In this document: positions 52,640 through 61,472 of the stretch, one piece after another
Layout of the letters: each line of letters begins with the position of its first letter
Position numbering within the stretch: the stretch's first letter is position 1
Source: Clostridium sp. MCC353
GTDB taxonomy: Bacteria; Bacillota; Clostridia; Lachnospirales; Lachnospiraceae
Direction of reading: 5' to 3'
NCBI RefSeq assembly: GCF_018785315.1
Contig: NZ_WQPN01000127.1
Span: 1-64,000, forward strand
DNA: 64,000 nt
Translations under genes and position numbers: made by a program
The notes under the pieces: generated by a model
What the model was told of the DNA's origin: nothing
Seen by the model: the letters and a program-made list of their open reading frames with translations, nothing else
Database searches by the model: none

Positions 52640-53710
52640 TTATTTTGGTATGATAACAGCTTTTGTATCAAAATATGGGCCTTTTCTGGTTATACAATAG
52701 CTGATACATTCCGAATCTGTCGGAATGCTGAAATAGTTGCTGTATAAAGTGTAATTCACGCCCGATGAATTGGCAGTCAGTTCTATTACGCCCTTCTTGC
52801 CATTGGAATCATCAAAGATTCCTTCTCTATAAGAGCAGCTGATCTGCATTGTATCATCAGCATCCTTTAAGAGAAGAAGCTGCTGGTTTACTGCAGGTTC
52901 ATAAAATTTAAATACATGGCTGAAATCACCGGTGATCTGATAGCCGATGTCGAACTGAACAGAATTGTCTCTCAGATCGGCGTATCTGCCGTCAATGAAT
53001 ACCACATCTTTATCAGGTATTCCTTCTGTAGAGATCAGATTGCTGCGCAGTTCAATCGCTCCAATATCGGGGTGATTGTTGGTTTCCAGAACCGCGAAGG
53101 GCTGCAGGTTTTCATAAGCAACGGTAAATAAGATTTCAGGCGTTTCTAAGCGCATACCCTGGACAGTTGTACCGGTTGCTTTGATATAGTATTGGTTGGC
53201 ATTTTCGAGAGAGGATATTATGTAAGATAAATCTCCGCTTGTGAAGTCCTGCGGCGGGTATACGGTTCCGGAAGTCTGCAGGGCTACTTTTTGATAGGAA
53301 TATAAAGTTATGGTATAGGACTGCAGGAGTTCATTTTCTGTTTGGCTGTAGTGAAGGGCAGTTTCATACACGGAGGTCCTGATTACATCGTTAGGCTGGA
53401 TTGACAGTTGGAACGTTGGGGCGGAGTAGCTGTAGAACAGGACTGCATCCGAAGTATCTGATTCGAGATCATTCATGTCAAATACAGTGATGTAGCAGGT
53501 GTAACAAGCGCCGTTTACCAGGCCGCTTTCAGTGGGTAAATGATACTCTGGCCTCATGGTTTCCGTGATTTCGTTGTATATGATTGTTCCAGATGTTTTT
53601 TCTTTGATGATACACCTGGATTTAAAGAACCGGTTTCCGTTCCAGGTGAAATTGATTTTTGTGCCCAGAGAGGAATCAAAAGGTTCTATTGGGTGGATGA
53701 TTGGTTTTAT
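52640..53710 (-). CDS. phage tail protein with fibronectin-like domains
   Basis: About 357 residues. The ribosome site GAGGTGA is followed by ATA at 53710; the only alternative is a GTG at 53719 that overlaps the site. FTWNGNRFFKSRCIIKEK and the following strands look like fibronectin type III modules, then a concanavalin-like C-terminal half. Probably a fibre or baseplate decoration. Confidence 0.65.
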   Translation of the reverse strand: MKPIIHPIEPFDSSLGTKINFTWNGNRFFKSRCIIKEKTSGTIIYNEITETMRPEYHLPTESGLVNGACYTCYITVFDMNDLESDTSDAVLFYSYSAPTFQLSIQPNDVIRTSVYETALHYSQTENELLQSYTITLYSYQKVALQTSGTVYPPQDFTSGDLSYIISSLENANQYYIKATGTTVQGMRLETPEILFTVAYENLQPFAVLETNNHPDIGAIELRSNLISTEGIPDKDVVFIDGRYADLRDNSVQFDIGYQITGDFSHVFKFYEPAVNQQLLLLKDADDTMQISCSYREGIFDDSNGKKGVIELTANSSGVNYTLYSNYFSIPTDSECISYCITRKGPYFDTKAVIIPK

Positions 53711-53803
53711 GGGGGTCACCTCTTTCTGTAAATTGTTCTGTTTTTATTTGAGAAATGATATTTATAAAGCGTGTAAAGGTTGTGGAAAATCAATTCTAAT
53801 CCT

Positions 53804-54580
53804 TTAGGCTACACGTTTCCACATATAGCAGGTAATATATGGCTGAACGATTGATTGAGAAGACGATAGCTGGGCATTTGTACCGGGACCCGTAACGCCT
53901 GTGTTGCCATGATTATGAGCCTGGTTACCACCGATATACTGGGTTTCCCAAATAGTGCCCTTTTTCCATTCCATAAACCAGCCGGAATTGTATAAGGAGC
54001 TAAAACCTGAAACGCCTGCGTCGAACTGATTGGTTGCGCTATTGCCGTTATTCACAACAATTGCCCCATTTGCTAACCAATGGTTGTGGGATGGTATCTG
54101 GTTAATGTTTAAAGTACAGTTATTTGTACTGTGTGTATGGTTATTAACGGCATGGCTGTGGCTTAGATTAACGATTTTTGTTCCGCCTTGTTTTTCTGGT
54201 AAGGAGAAATCAGGATCATTTTCGTTGACGCCTGTCGGTATCCGGCCATTTCCCCAGCGCTCCCATGAGCCTCCAATGAAGGTGCTTGGATTTACATTGT
54301 TTACGCTGAGGTATATTGATCCTATGGGATAATATTTTGACAGATCGTTTTTTAGGGACAATAGTTCATTGTTTAGGTAATGAAAGCATTTTTTGATAGT
54401 TGAAAACAGGGTGGATATAAGGGAAGAACTGATGAGTTGGCTTTGTAGCGTGTCGAATGACGGGATATCATCGGTAGCTGCCAGATCATCGAATGTGACT
54501 GTGTAATTGGACAAATCATTTTTGAGTTTGTCGGTTGCTATATTTCCGGCAACTTTTTTCTGGCCTTTGTATAGAGACAT
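53804..54580 (-). CDS. tail fibre copy 1, collar-domain type
   Basis: 258 residues, ATG 54580 with GGAGGTGAT. The N-terminal module MSLYKGQKKVAGN...DLSNYTVTFDD is shared with the two upstream fibre genes. The C-terminus has YYPIGSIYLSVNNVNPSTFIGG, GSWERWGNGRIP and NHTHSTNN blocks of the phage tail collar/Gp10-like fold, ending PYITCYMWKR. Confidence 0.85.
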   Translation of the reverse strand: MSLYKGQKKVAGNIATDKLKNDLSNYTVTFDDLAATDDIPSFDTLQSQLISSSLISTLFSTIKKCFHYLNNELLSLKNDLSKYYPIGSIYLSVNNVNPSTFIGGSWERWGNGRIPTGVNENDPDFSLPEKQGGTKIVNLSHSHAVNNHTHSTNNCTLNINQIPSHNHWLANGAIVVNNGNSATNQFDAGVSGFSSLYNSGWFMEWKKGTIWETQYIGGNQAHNHGNTGVTGPGTNAQLSSSQSIVQPYITCYMWKRVA

Positions 54581-54611
54581 GTATATCACCTCCTTTTGAA
54601 ATCGAATGTGA

Positions 54612-55307
54612 TTATGATAGTTTTCTTGCAGACAGCAATATATGATTCGCATTAAAAGCGATAGCACCCCAAGTATGGATATAAAATCTTTCTGCAATTG
54701 TGGCCATAACCACCATATCTAAAGAAGCTGAATAGATATTACTATCTGCAGCAGTTACAGATTGACGGCCTAATTCTTCACTTCCCTTTAATAATTTAAG
54801 AGTGACACGATTATTTGTACCTGCTATGTTGATTTGTGCATGAATGCTGTAAACCCCAGGTGGTAAATCTATATATGCGCTGTTGGTCCATGAATTGGTT
54901 ATGGAAGGATTTGTAACTGTTCCATAATATGGTATGCCAGAAGATGCAGAATCTATTTTATATAATAAAAAAGAATCTATTTCTTGTTCAGTATAATATC
55001 TTTCGTCATGAGTGTGTGAAATGTTTGCTTTATTATCTAGCCGTTGATTTAGAGTATTTGCAGTGTATTCTAAGGCATCGTTTAATAATTTTATTTTATT
55101 ATTAAGAAAAGAAAGACCATTTTTAAATAAAGAAATTAGTGATGAGAGTTTAGAATTACTGGTTATTAAATTCTGTATGGTATCAAATAACTCTATTTCT
55201 TCTATAACACTATCATTAAATGTGACTGTATAATTCGCTAAATCACTTCTAATTTTCTCATTTGACGTATTTCCAGCTACTTTTTTTCTGCCTTTATATA
55301 GAGATAT
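54612..55307 (-). CDS. tail fibre copy 2, ATA start
   Basis: 231 residues if initiated at ATA 55307, which sits exactly where copy 1 has its ATG after GAGGTGAT. A GTG at 55316 overlaps the ribosome site. Shares the SLYKGRKKVAGN module and DERYYTEQEIDS; its C-terminal domain (GIPYYGTVTNPSITNSW onward) is a jelly-roll-like receptor-binding type. Confidence 0.75.
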   Translation of the reverse strand: MSLYKGRKKVAGNTSNEKIRSDLANYTVTFNDSVIEEIELFDTIQNLITSNSKLSSLISLFKNGLSFLNNKIKLLNDALEYTANTLNQRLDNKANISHTHDERYYTEQEIDSFLLYKIDSASSGIPYYGTVTNPSITNSWTNSAYIDLPPGVYSIHAQINIAGTNNRVTLKLLKGSEELGRQSVTAADSNIYSASLDMVVMATIAERFYIHTWGAIAFNANHILLSARKLS

Positions 55308-55411
55308 GTTTATCACCTCACTTTAGAAGTTGGAATAGTAGTTTATGAAAGATCACTACCGCAAAACTGTGGGTATTTTTATAAATTCTGTAAATTCGGC
55401 GTTATCTATTA

Positions 55412-56302
55412 TTATTTCAGTGTCCCGACTATTGTATACCAAGAATGAGTTATACCTCCTGTGGTAAGTGAATTACTCATATAAAATTTAAGAACTGTAC
55501 CATCTGCGAGTACGGACACGTTTTTTTTGTCTGGAATACCAGAAACGAGAGTTGCTGTAACAGAACTTATACCTGAAAATATGGAACTCATATCTAATTC
55601 TTTAGCCGCTACACCATTGGGAACTTGTTCTATTGGGATTGCCCCATAATAGATGCCCATTTTTCCAAATTTAATGAGATGATCAGTTTTGTCAATATCA
55701 GTAAAATCCACATTTGTCATATAGCTGTACCAATTAGACCATACATGGCTGCTGTTATAATAATTTCTTACTTGAGTATTAAAATTATTTACATTATAAG
55801 TGCCATGCCGTAAGGCGATTTGTTTGCTTGACTTATTGCTGCCAATTGAATTGGGAAGGCATAACAGCCAGCCATTACTCCATGGAAAGTTTATACAAGC
55901 CTCGCAAAAATAAAGTTTGGGCATTAAATCATCAAAAGATATAAAAGTGTTAATATCAATACCAGAAATTACTTTGACACTTATATTATTGCTTATATCA
56001 CTGATTTTTGTATCCATTTCAGTTTCCGTATAATATCTATTGTCGTGATCCGATGAGCGTTGATGAGTCTCCATTTTGTTTAATAATGATGTGTTAAGAT
56101 ACAGAAGACTAGTTTTTATTAATTCCATCAATGATGATACTAATGTACCGGTGGCTATTTGACTTGAAATAGTATCAAATGATTCTACCCCTTCAATAAC
56201 TGTGTGGTCATTAAATGTTACTGTATAATTACCTAAATCATTTCTGAGATTCTCGTTTGCTACATTACCTGCAAGCTTTTTTTTACCTTTGTATAAAGAA
56301 AT
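55412..56302 (-). CDS. tail fibre copy 3, ATT start
   Basis: 296 residues if initiated at ATT 56302, 7 bases after GAGGCGAT and aligned with the ATG of copy 1. No ATG, GTG or TTG is available there, and the first internal ATG (56131) would delete the conserved SLYKGKKKLAGN module. DNRYYTETEMDT precedes a pyocin-knob-like domain with VNNFNTQVRNYYNSSHVWSNW. Confidence 0.7.
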   Translation of the reverse strand: MSLYKGKKKLAGNVANENLRNDLGNYTVTFNDHTVIEGVESFDTISSQIATGTLVSSLMELIKTSLLYLNTSLLNKMETHQRSSDHDNRYYTETEMDTKISDISNNISVKVISGIDINTFISFDDLMPKLYFCEACINFPWSNGWLLCLPNSIGSNKSSKQIALRHGTYNVNNFNTQVRNYYNSSHVWSNWYSYMTNVDFTDIDKTDHLIKFGKMGIYYGAIPIEQVPNGVAAKELDMSSIFSGISSVTATLVSGIPDKKNVSVLADGTVLKFYMSNSLTTGGITHSWYTIVGTLK

Positions 56303-56744
56303 AAATATCGCCTCACTTTCTCAAAAATAAATTGTTTTGGTATTAAGATGTTGATGCAATGATAATGGGGGATAGGGGGCTTATCAGGCGCATATTCACC
56401 GTGCTGATGCTTGGTTTATGTATAATTTGGGATACCTACTATTTTAATAGAATAGGGGCAGATTGGGATATGAAGCCCCAATTTTATCTGCCTCAGAAGT
56501 ATATATATTCAAATCATAAGAGGCCAGTAAAATATTCTGTATAACATTCAAAATATAGTCTTAACTTTTGAGTTTAAAACTATTTATTTACGAATTTAAA
56601 TTTGATTCTTCAGCTCTCTCTTTACTGTAAAACATTGTTTTAATTACCATTATTTATTAGAATGTTTTTCATTTTAAACTGTACTTTTTGGGGATTTGAT
56701 GGAAATGTGGTGATTTTATGCGTGTTTTTATTTTGTAATTAGTA
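56303..56744. other. AT-rich gap between fibre copy 3 and cassette A
   Basis: No supported gene. Marks the left edge of the rearranged fibre region. Confidence 0.4.
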
Positions 56745-57140
56745 ATGACTAAATATTATAGTGATTTGGATAAAAAAGTATCAGTCTCATATTATGCAAA
56801 TAATTCTGATTATCCAGAACAATATTTCGTTAACATAGCCGGATATATCTCGGATTATGTGGCACTGGAGATAGGTAGCCGATCTGATAAAGGCCTTCCT
56901 TATGTGCGGTCAAAAAGCAGTGGCGGTTATACTGAATGGAAAAGAATTCTAACTAATGATGATTTAAACGGGCATCTTTATATTACACCTGGCGGTAATG
57001 TTGCCATAGAAGCCGCCGCAAATGGTAGTAATACTCGATATAGGCTACAACTTGGTACTGCTGGAGATGTGGCAATATTTCGGTCTACCGATGGTGGTAA
57101 AACTTGGCCGGATTCGAAAAAAATCGCATCCTATATATAA
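56745..57140 (+). pseudogene. silent tail-fibre C-terminal cassette A
   Basis: 131 codons in the orientation opposite to the tail operon, with no ribosome site. Begins TKYYSDLDKKVSVSYYANN and ends FRSTDGGKTWPDSKKIASYI, a fibre C-terminus. It starts at the shared segment ACTAAATATTATAGTGATTT (56748-56767). Confidence 0.75.
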
Positions 57141-57152
57141 TAATTTTTTACT

Positions 57153-57430
57153 TGAATACTAAGTGATTTAACATTACCGTGAGTGTTACTGTTGTTGCAA
57201 ATTCGATGTATGATGTTATTGAAATAAATGGATACCTATTAGCGAAGCGATGCTATGTATTTTGTTATACCAAAGTAAAATCAACAGAATCTGCGGATTT
57301 AATAACAATTACAATTGGGCTACCAGTAATAGTACCAAAACAGATTGTGAGGGAATGGTTTTCACCGTTAAACAATGTTCAAAGGCATTCCATGGGAATA
57401 ATTATGACACACTTATCACCTTGGTTTTAA
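57153..57430 (+). pseudogene. silent tail-fibre cassette A2 (frameshifted)
   Basis: Starts with ATACTAAGTGATTTAAC, a partial copy of the cassette-start sequence, and reads VSVTVVANSMYDVIEINGYL, then LAKRCYVFCYT after a frame break. No ribosome site. Confidence 0.55.
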
Positions 57431-57656
57431 TCCAACTTTCTCCGTTATCTTCTGTTTTATATATAGCGATTTTACCTAAAACATTAATCCGTAATTGATA
57501 AAATATATTACTAAAAATGGTAATTGTGTTACTAGAGTAGTATCATCAAAAACAAGCCCCCACTCATAGCTACGCTAATATGATAACTGTACCGATTAGA
57601 CCATACTCGGTTACCTTTATAATAATTTGTTATTTGGGTATTTAGTTATTTGCTAT
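57402..57656 (-). pseudogene. tail-fibre relic on the operon strand
   Basis: The minus strand reads LNTQITNYYKGNRVWSNRYSYHIS, matching fibre copy 3 (FNTQVRNYYNSSHVWSNWYSY), then frame changes, and finally INVLGKIAIYKTEDNGESW at the C-terminus. Overlaps cassette A2 tail to tail. Confidence 0.55.
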
Positions 57657-58068
57657 ACAACTACTCTGATTGAGAAATTAAAGTGAACACAGTTTATAAG
57701 CTCTAAATTAGGTGTTCCTTGTGGTAAATAAAAAAATAATCGGCCATCAGTCTCCATTTTTCCGACACCAAATGCTGCCGCTACCCCCGGTAAATTTCCT
57801 TCGATTGTGTCAGGCTGAACCGTATAAGTAGTTGGAAAATAGGTTCTTCCGGCATATGAATATCCTGTTACTTGGGCAAGAGCTAACCACATTCCTGTTT
57901 GCCGTACATCAATACCATATAATGCATAATTTAAATACATTCTACCATTTTCAATATAGCATTGATTAAGAGCTGCATTTAGTGGTTCACAAGAACTACG
58001 ATTAATTGTTACCTGTTCCCACGACACCTTATTATTATCTGCTTTATCACTATAATACTAAGTACTCA
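57653..58068 (-). pseudogene. tail-fibre C-terminal cassette B
   Basis: The minus strand opens at ACTTAGTATTATAGTGATAAA (the cassette-start sequence, 58048-58068) and reads YYSDKADNNKVSWEQVTINR through VHFNFSIRVVV. It has no N-terminal fibre domain and no proper start. Confidence 0.7.
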
Positions 58069-58172
58069 TTCTGCAATTAAAATCGCATCATACAGCCATT
58101 TAATAGAAATAAGGGTAAACTTAATAAAGCACCTCAATTCAGCCGCTTAAAATCGCCATATTTTTCTATAAT

Positions 58173-59186
58173 CTATGCATATTTCCGGAAAGATTCCCTG
58201 ACATTCTGCTCTTTGACAGTACAATAAATCATTGTAGTGTCCAGTTTCTCATGCCCCAGGTATTCTTTCACTTGTTCTACCGGCATTCCACGGCTTAAAA
58301 GATCCGTTGCAATCGTTCTTCTGAATCGGTGAGGATGTACGTGGGCTACACAGGCTCGGTTTCCCAGTTGTCGGAGCATATACTGCACCCCAGCAACGGT
58401 AAGACGGTTAAAAGGACGATCTAATGTCACAAATAGCGGCTGCTTTTCAAGTCCTTCCATGGATATACCAGCCTGGCTACTGCGCTCACGCAAATATCTT
58501 TTCAAATAAAACTTTGCATTATCTGTTAAATACACCCTTCTTTCTTTACTCCCTTTGCCATAAACAATTAATTCCTGTTTTCCCATCTCAATATCCTGAA
58601 CATTCAGCGCTACCAATTCGGATACACGGACGCCAGTGCTGTACAAAAATTCCATCAGGGCACGATCCCGTAGTACCCCGCAATTAATCCGTAAGGCTTC
58701 TAATTCCTCTTGGTTGAATGGCTTTTTAATAGTACGTTCCAGCATTAAACTGCCGATCCTTCTCACTGGATTGTCTGTAACCATCCCTTCCACATTTAAA
58801 AAGTCCCAAAATGATGACAGATAATGAAGCCGTGTCTGCATTGTAGACATTGCGATCCCATTTTGCCTTGAAATGCTGTAATAATACCGGAGATCCATGG
58901 TTGTCACATCCTCAATTTTCTTTCCAAGGAACTGTAGCATCTTATGAATCTCCGTACTATACTGTTTTAATGTGTTCATTTTCCGGCCAGTTGTGTGTTT
59001 GGAGCCAATAAAAGCGTTTATTTTAGCTTCATTTCCGTTGATGGATTCTACTAGTTCATACTTTTCTTCGGTTACTTGGATTCCATGGAACTGGATATAC
59101 AGTACATTTTCCAATTCATCCAGTTGATCTGGCTGTAGACTTGGCGTCATAGCCTGAATAACTGCCTGTAGTATCTTTTCAAGCAT
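58173..59186 (-). CDS. tyrosine recombinase (XerC/D-like) within the fibre region
   Basis: 337 residues with a SAM-like N-terminal domain and a complete catalytic set: Arg187 in STGVRVSE, His286 and Arg289 in HPHRFRRT, His312 in YLGHEKLD, and the nucleophile Tyr321. Ribosome site AGGAGGG. It lies between fibre cassettes in opposite orientations, as shufflon recombinases do. It is not at a phage end next to an att site, so inversion of fibre segments is more likely than prophage integration. Confidence 0.88.
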   Translation of the reverse strand: MLEKILQAVIQAMTPSLQPDQLDELENVLYIQFHGIQVTEEKYELVESINGNEAKINAFIGSKHTTGRKMNTLKQYSTEIHKMLQFLGKKIEDVTTMDLRYYYSISRQNGIAMSTMQTRLHYLSSFWDFLNVEGMVTDNPVRRIGSLMLERTIKKPFNQEELEALRINCGVLRDRALMEFLYSTGVRVSELVALNVQDIEMGKQELIVYGKGSKERRVYLTDNAKFYLKRYLRERSSQAGISMEGLEKQPLFVTLDRPFNRLTVAGVQYMLRQLGNRACVAHVHPHRFRRTIATDLLSRGMPVEQVKEYLGHEKLDTTMIYCTVKEQNVRESFRKYA

Positions 59187-59246
59187 AAAAATAACCCTCC
59201 TTTCACAGACAATTGTAAAGGATGGAATCCAAAAGCTCCACTACGT

Positions 59247-59555
59247 ACTAAATATTATAGTGATTTAAATACGATCAGTATTAATCAAATTATTGTAACA
59301 GTTAAAGATTATGAGATGGCAACAAAAGCGGATAGTAATGTCTTAGGAGGTTATTCCTATTCTTGTTCACTGGTGTCAATGGGAGAAGTTCCTACTGGAA
59401 CGATACTTGTTGTGCCAATAGCATGTGGCCAAAAGGATAACTGGAATAATAATGGCCTGATATCTGTTCATCAAAATGATTTTGTTCGTATAAGTGCAAA
59501 TAAAGCAACTACATATTCTGTCCGCATTGCTTTTATCAGACGTGGTAAAGTTTAA
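59247..59555 (+). pseudogene. silent tail-fibre C-terminal cassette C
   Basis: Opposite to the operon. Begins at ACTAAATATTATAGTGATTT (59253-59272) as TKYYSDLNTISINQIIVTVK and ends VRIAFIRRGKV, 15 bases from the convergent stop of the expressed fibre gene. An inversion across this point would exchange its C-terminus. Confidence 0.7.
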
Positions 59556-59570
59556 GCAAAATAATAATTA

Positions 59571-60383
59571 TTATGATGAACCAAAAATTATAGCCTCAAC
59601 CCATATTTTCCCATTAAAATTAGTGCCATCATTTAACCATTTGGCTGTAAAGGTTATAACTGAACCTGATATAGAATAGTCCATCATTAATACCTCAATT
59701 CTAGCTATATTATCTTTGTATGCCTTTGTCTGTCCGAATAAAAGCGCCTTATATGAACAGTCACCTATTCCATAAGCAACAGCATCATATACTCCTTGTC
59801 CATCTATAAAAGTCACTTCATCTACAAAGTACTTAATAATGCTGCTTCTGATCCCTAAACCTAAATAGTAAGATTTTATGTTACTATCAGATAGATACTG
59901 TTCCCATCCACACCATATACCTTCGCACTTTTTAGCTTTATAAAAATAGTGTATGGCAGGCGAGGCTGGAATTGCTTCAATAATTTTGTTATTATCGTTA
60001 ACCAAGTTAACATACAGCCAAAATGCCTCTCCAGATTCACGTGGCGGCATATTGGTACACTCCGGATAAGCATAATACAGCCCTTGTCCGAGAGTGAGAA
60101 TATCGCCACTCTTTAACACTTTGTAATTCAAATCACTATTTAATTTAGCCACAGAACTATTCAACCCCGTCAACGCCGCCACAATATTCCCAAGTATAGT
60201 TTTAAACTTCCCCCCTTTGGTAATATTTGCAATATTAGCAGATGTATTAACATCCACGTTATCATAAGCTGTATCCAGTTGTAATTCGCCATTATCGAGT
60301 ATGTTTATGTCATTGCCGCCCTTAACTAAGCCTAATGCGGAGTTTGTAGCTTTTGAGCCGAGATCGGCTATTAATTGTTTCAT
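59571..60383 (-). CDS. tail fibre with exchangeable C-terminus (expressed form)
   Basis: 270 residues, ATG 60383 with AAGGAGATGG. N-terminal helical part (MKQLIADLGSKATNSALG), a middle KTILGNIVAALTGLNSSVAK segment and a pyocin-knob-like domain (AFWLYVNLVNDNNKIIEAIP). EQYLSDSNIKSYY (59886-59897 encodes YLSD) is the point matching YYSD at the start of cassettes A, B and C. The last 108 residues are then the current variable tip. Confidence 0.8.
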   Translation of the reverse strand: MKQLIADLGSKATNSALGLVKGGNDINILDNGELQLDTAYDNVDVNTSANIANITKGGKFKTILGNIVAALTGLNSSVAKLNSDLNYKVLKSGDILTLGQGLYYAYPECTNMPPRESGEAFWLYVNLVNDNNKIIEAIPASPAIHYFYKAKKCEGIWCGWEQYLSDSNIKSYYLGLGIRSSIIKYFVDEVTFIDGQGVYDAVAYGIGDCSYKALLFGQTKAYKDNIARIEVLMMDYSISGSVITFTAKWLNDGTNFNGKIWVEAIIFGSS

Positions 60384-60403
60384 AAAATTCCATCTCCTTA
60401 CTC

Positions 60404-61396
60404 TTATTCTGGGAAGTTATAGTGTAATTTTTTAGTTACATCGTCAAAATAGAAAGGGTTCACTTCATCATCGGGATAATATGCATACAGTTTTCCATTC
60501 TCAAAGGACAATGTATAAATTCCTGCCAAATTTACAAAGGTATTTTTAACTTCATCATCTGTTACCATGTAGAGCTGATTTTCATCGATGGCGTCGTTTG
60601 TAATGAGAGCATCATATTCATCCTGGGTCAGATAGATAATATTGTCGGCAACTTCGATGTCGCTTGTACCGTCAAAGGGAACACCATTTATATTTCTTGG
60701 CGTCGATAATTTTGTGGCGCTCAATACATTTTTTTCAGAATCGGAAGTATTATCTGCATTTCCAAGGCCCACGTCATTTTTGGTAACTCCATGAGGGTTG
60801 TTTTTATCTGAAATGTGGGTGAAGGCGAAATTCCATTTGTCAATGAAGGCAGAAGTAATGGTATTCAAAATACTTTGATTTTCATGTTTATGACGGTTAT
60901 TTAAAATATCTATGTAATTTGAATCAGATTCATTAAGCGGTGTATATCCAAGTGCGGAAGAAATATTTTGTGATGTTAATTCGCTGAGGATGGTGGAAGA
61001 GGACTTGTTTTCTACATTGCCAAGCCCCAGATTGGCGGGAGTGATGTTAACATTTCCTGTTCGGTAGCTTGTTTCGCCGGAACCTTTTACGCCGGATACG
61101 CCGGCAACGCCGCCGCTGCTGGAGGTATTGTTAACGGTTTGTATAAATAGTTCGCTCCAGTTATTTTGTGGAGCGCATACGATGACAATCTGGTTGGTGG
61201 ATAATTGGGCATCGCATGAGGCGGCAAATGTTTTGCCTCTGTATGAGATTTCATATCTGCCGTCGGATATTTTTCCAATTATTTTGGCTTTAAATGTCCT
61301 GTCAAACTTTGCATTTTTATTTAAATAATTATCCAGGTAATCTCCGATAGAGGAAGATACTTCGTCTATTATTTGTCTATAATTTATCTTTTCTAT
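60404..61396 (-). CDS. phage baseplate/fibre-attachment protein, ATA start
   Basis: 331 residues if initiated at ATA 61396, 6 bases after GGAGGG. The upstream TTG at 61426 lies inside the terminator hairpin. The N-terminal OB-like part (FKAKIIGKISDGRYEISYRG) and two GLGNVEN/GLGNADN pentapeptide-type fibre repeats precede a YLTQDEYDALITNDAIDENQ C-terminus typical of tail fibre adaptors. Confidence 0.75.
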   Translation of the reverse strand: MEKINYRQIIDEVSSSIGDYLDNYLNKNAKFDRTFKAKIIGKISDGRYEISYRGKTFAASCDAQLSTNQIVIVCAPQNNWSELFIQTVNNTSSSGGVAGVSGVKGSGETSYRTGNVNITPANLGLGNVENKSSSTILSELTSQNISSALGYTPLNESDSNYIDILNNRHKHENQSILNTITSAFIDKWNFAFTHISDKNNPHGVTKNDVGLGNADNTSDSEKNVLSATKLSTPRNINGVPFDGTSDIEVADNIIYLTQDEYDALITNDAIDENQLYMVTDDEVKNTFVNLAGIYTLSFENGKLYAYYPDDEVNPFYFDDVTKKLHYNFPE

Positions 61397-61410
61397 TTGA
61401 ATCCCTCCAA

Positions 61411-61446
61411 ATAAAAGAGACGGCAAAAGTGACTGCCGCCTCTTTT
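61411..61446 (-). terminator. intrinsic terminator after the tape measure gene
   Basis: AAAGAGGCGGCA and TGCCGTCTCTTT on the minus strand, followed by TATTT. Confidence 0.75.
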
Positions 61447-61472
61447 TAAATTTTAAAATTACTAAAACTGTG

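Noticed and set aside
58173-59186. Prophage integrase
   Set aside because: It lies in the middle of the tail operon, surrounded by fibre cassettes, with no att-like repeat pair at phage ends in view.
56745-60383. Diversity-generating retroelement acting on the tail fibre
   Set aside because: No reverse transcriptase, no template/variable repeat pair with A-specific changes; the arrangement is inversion-type with a tyrosine recombinase.
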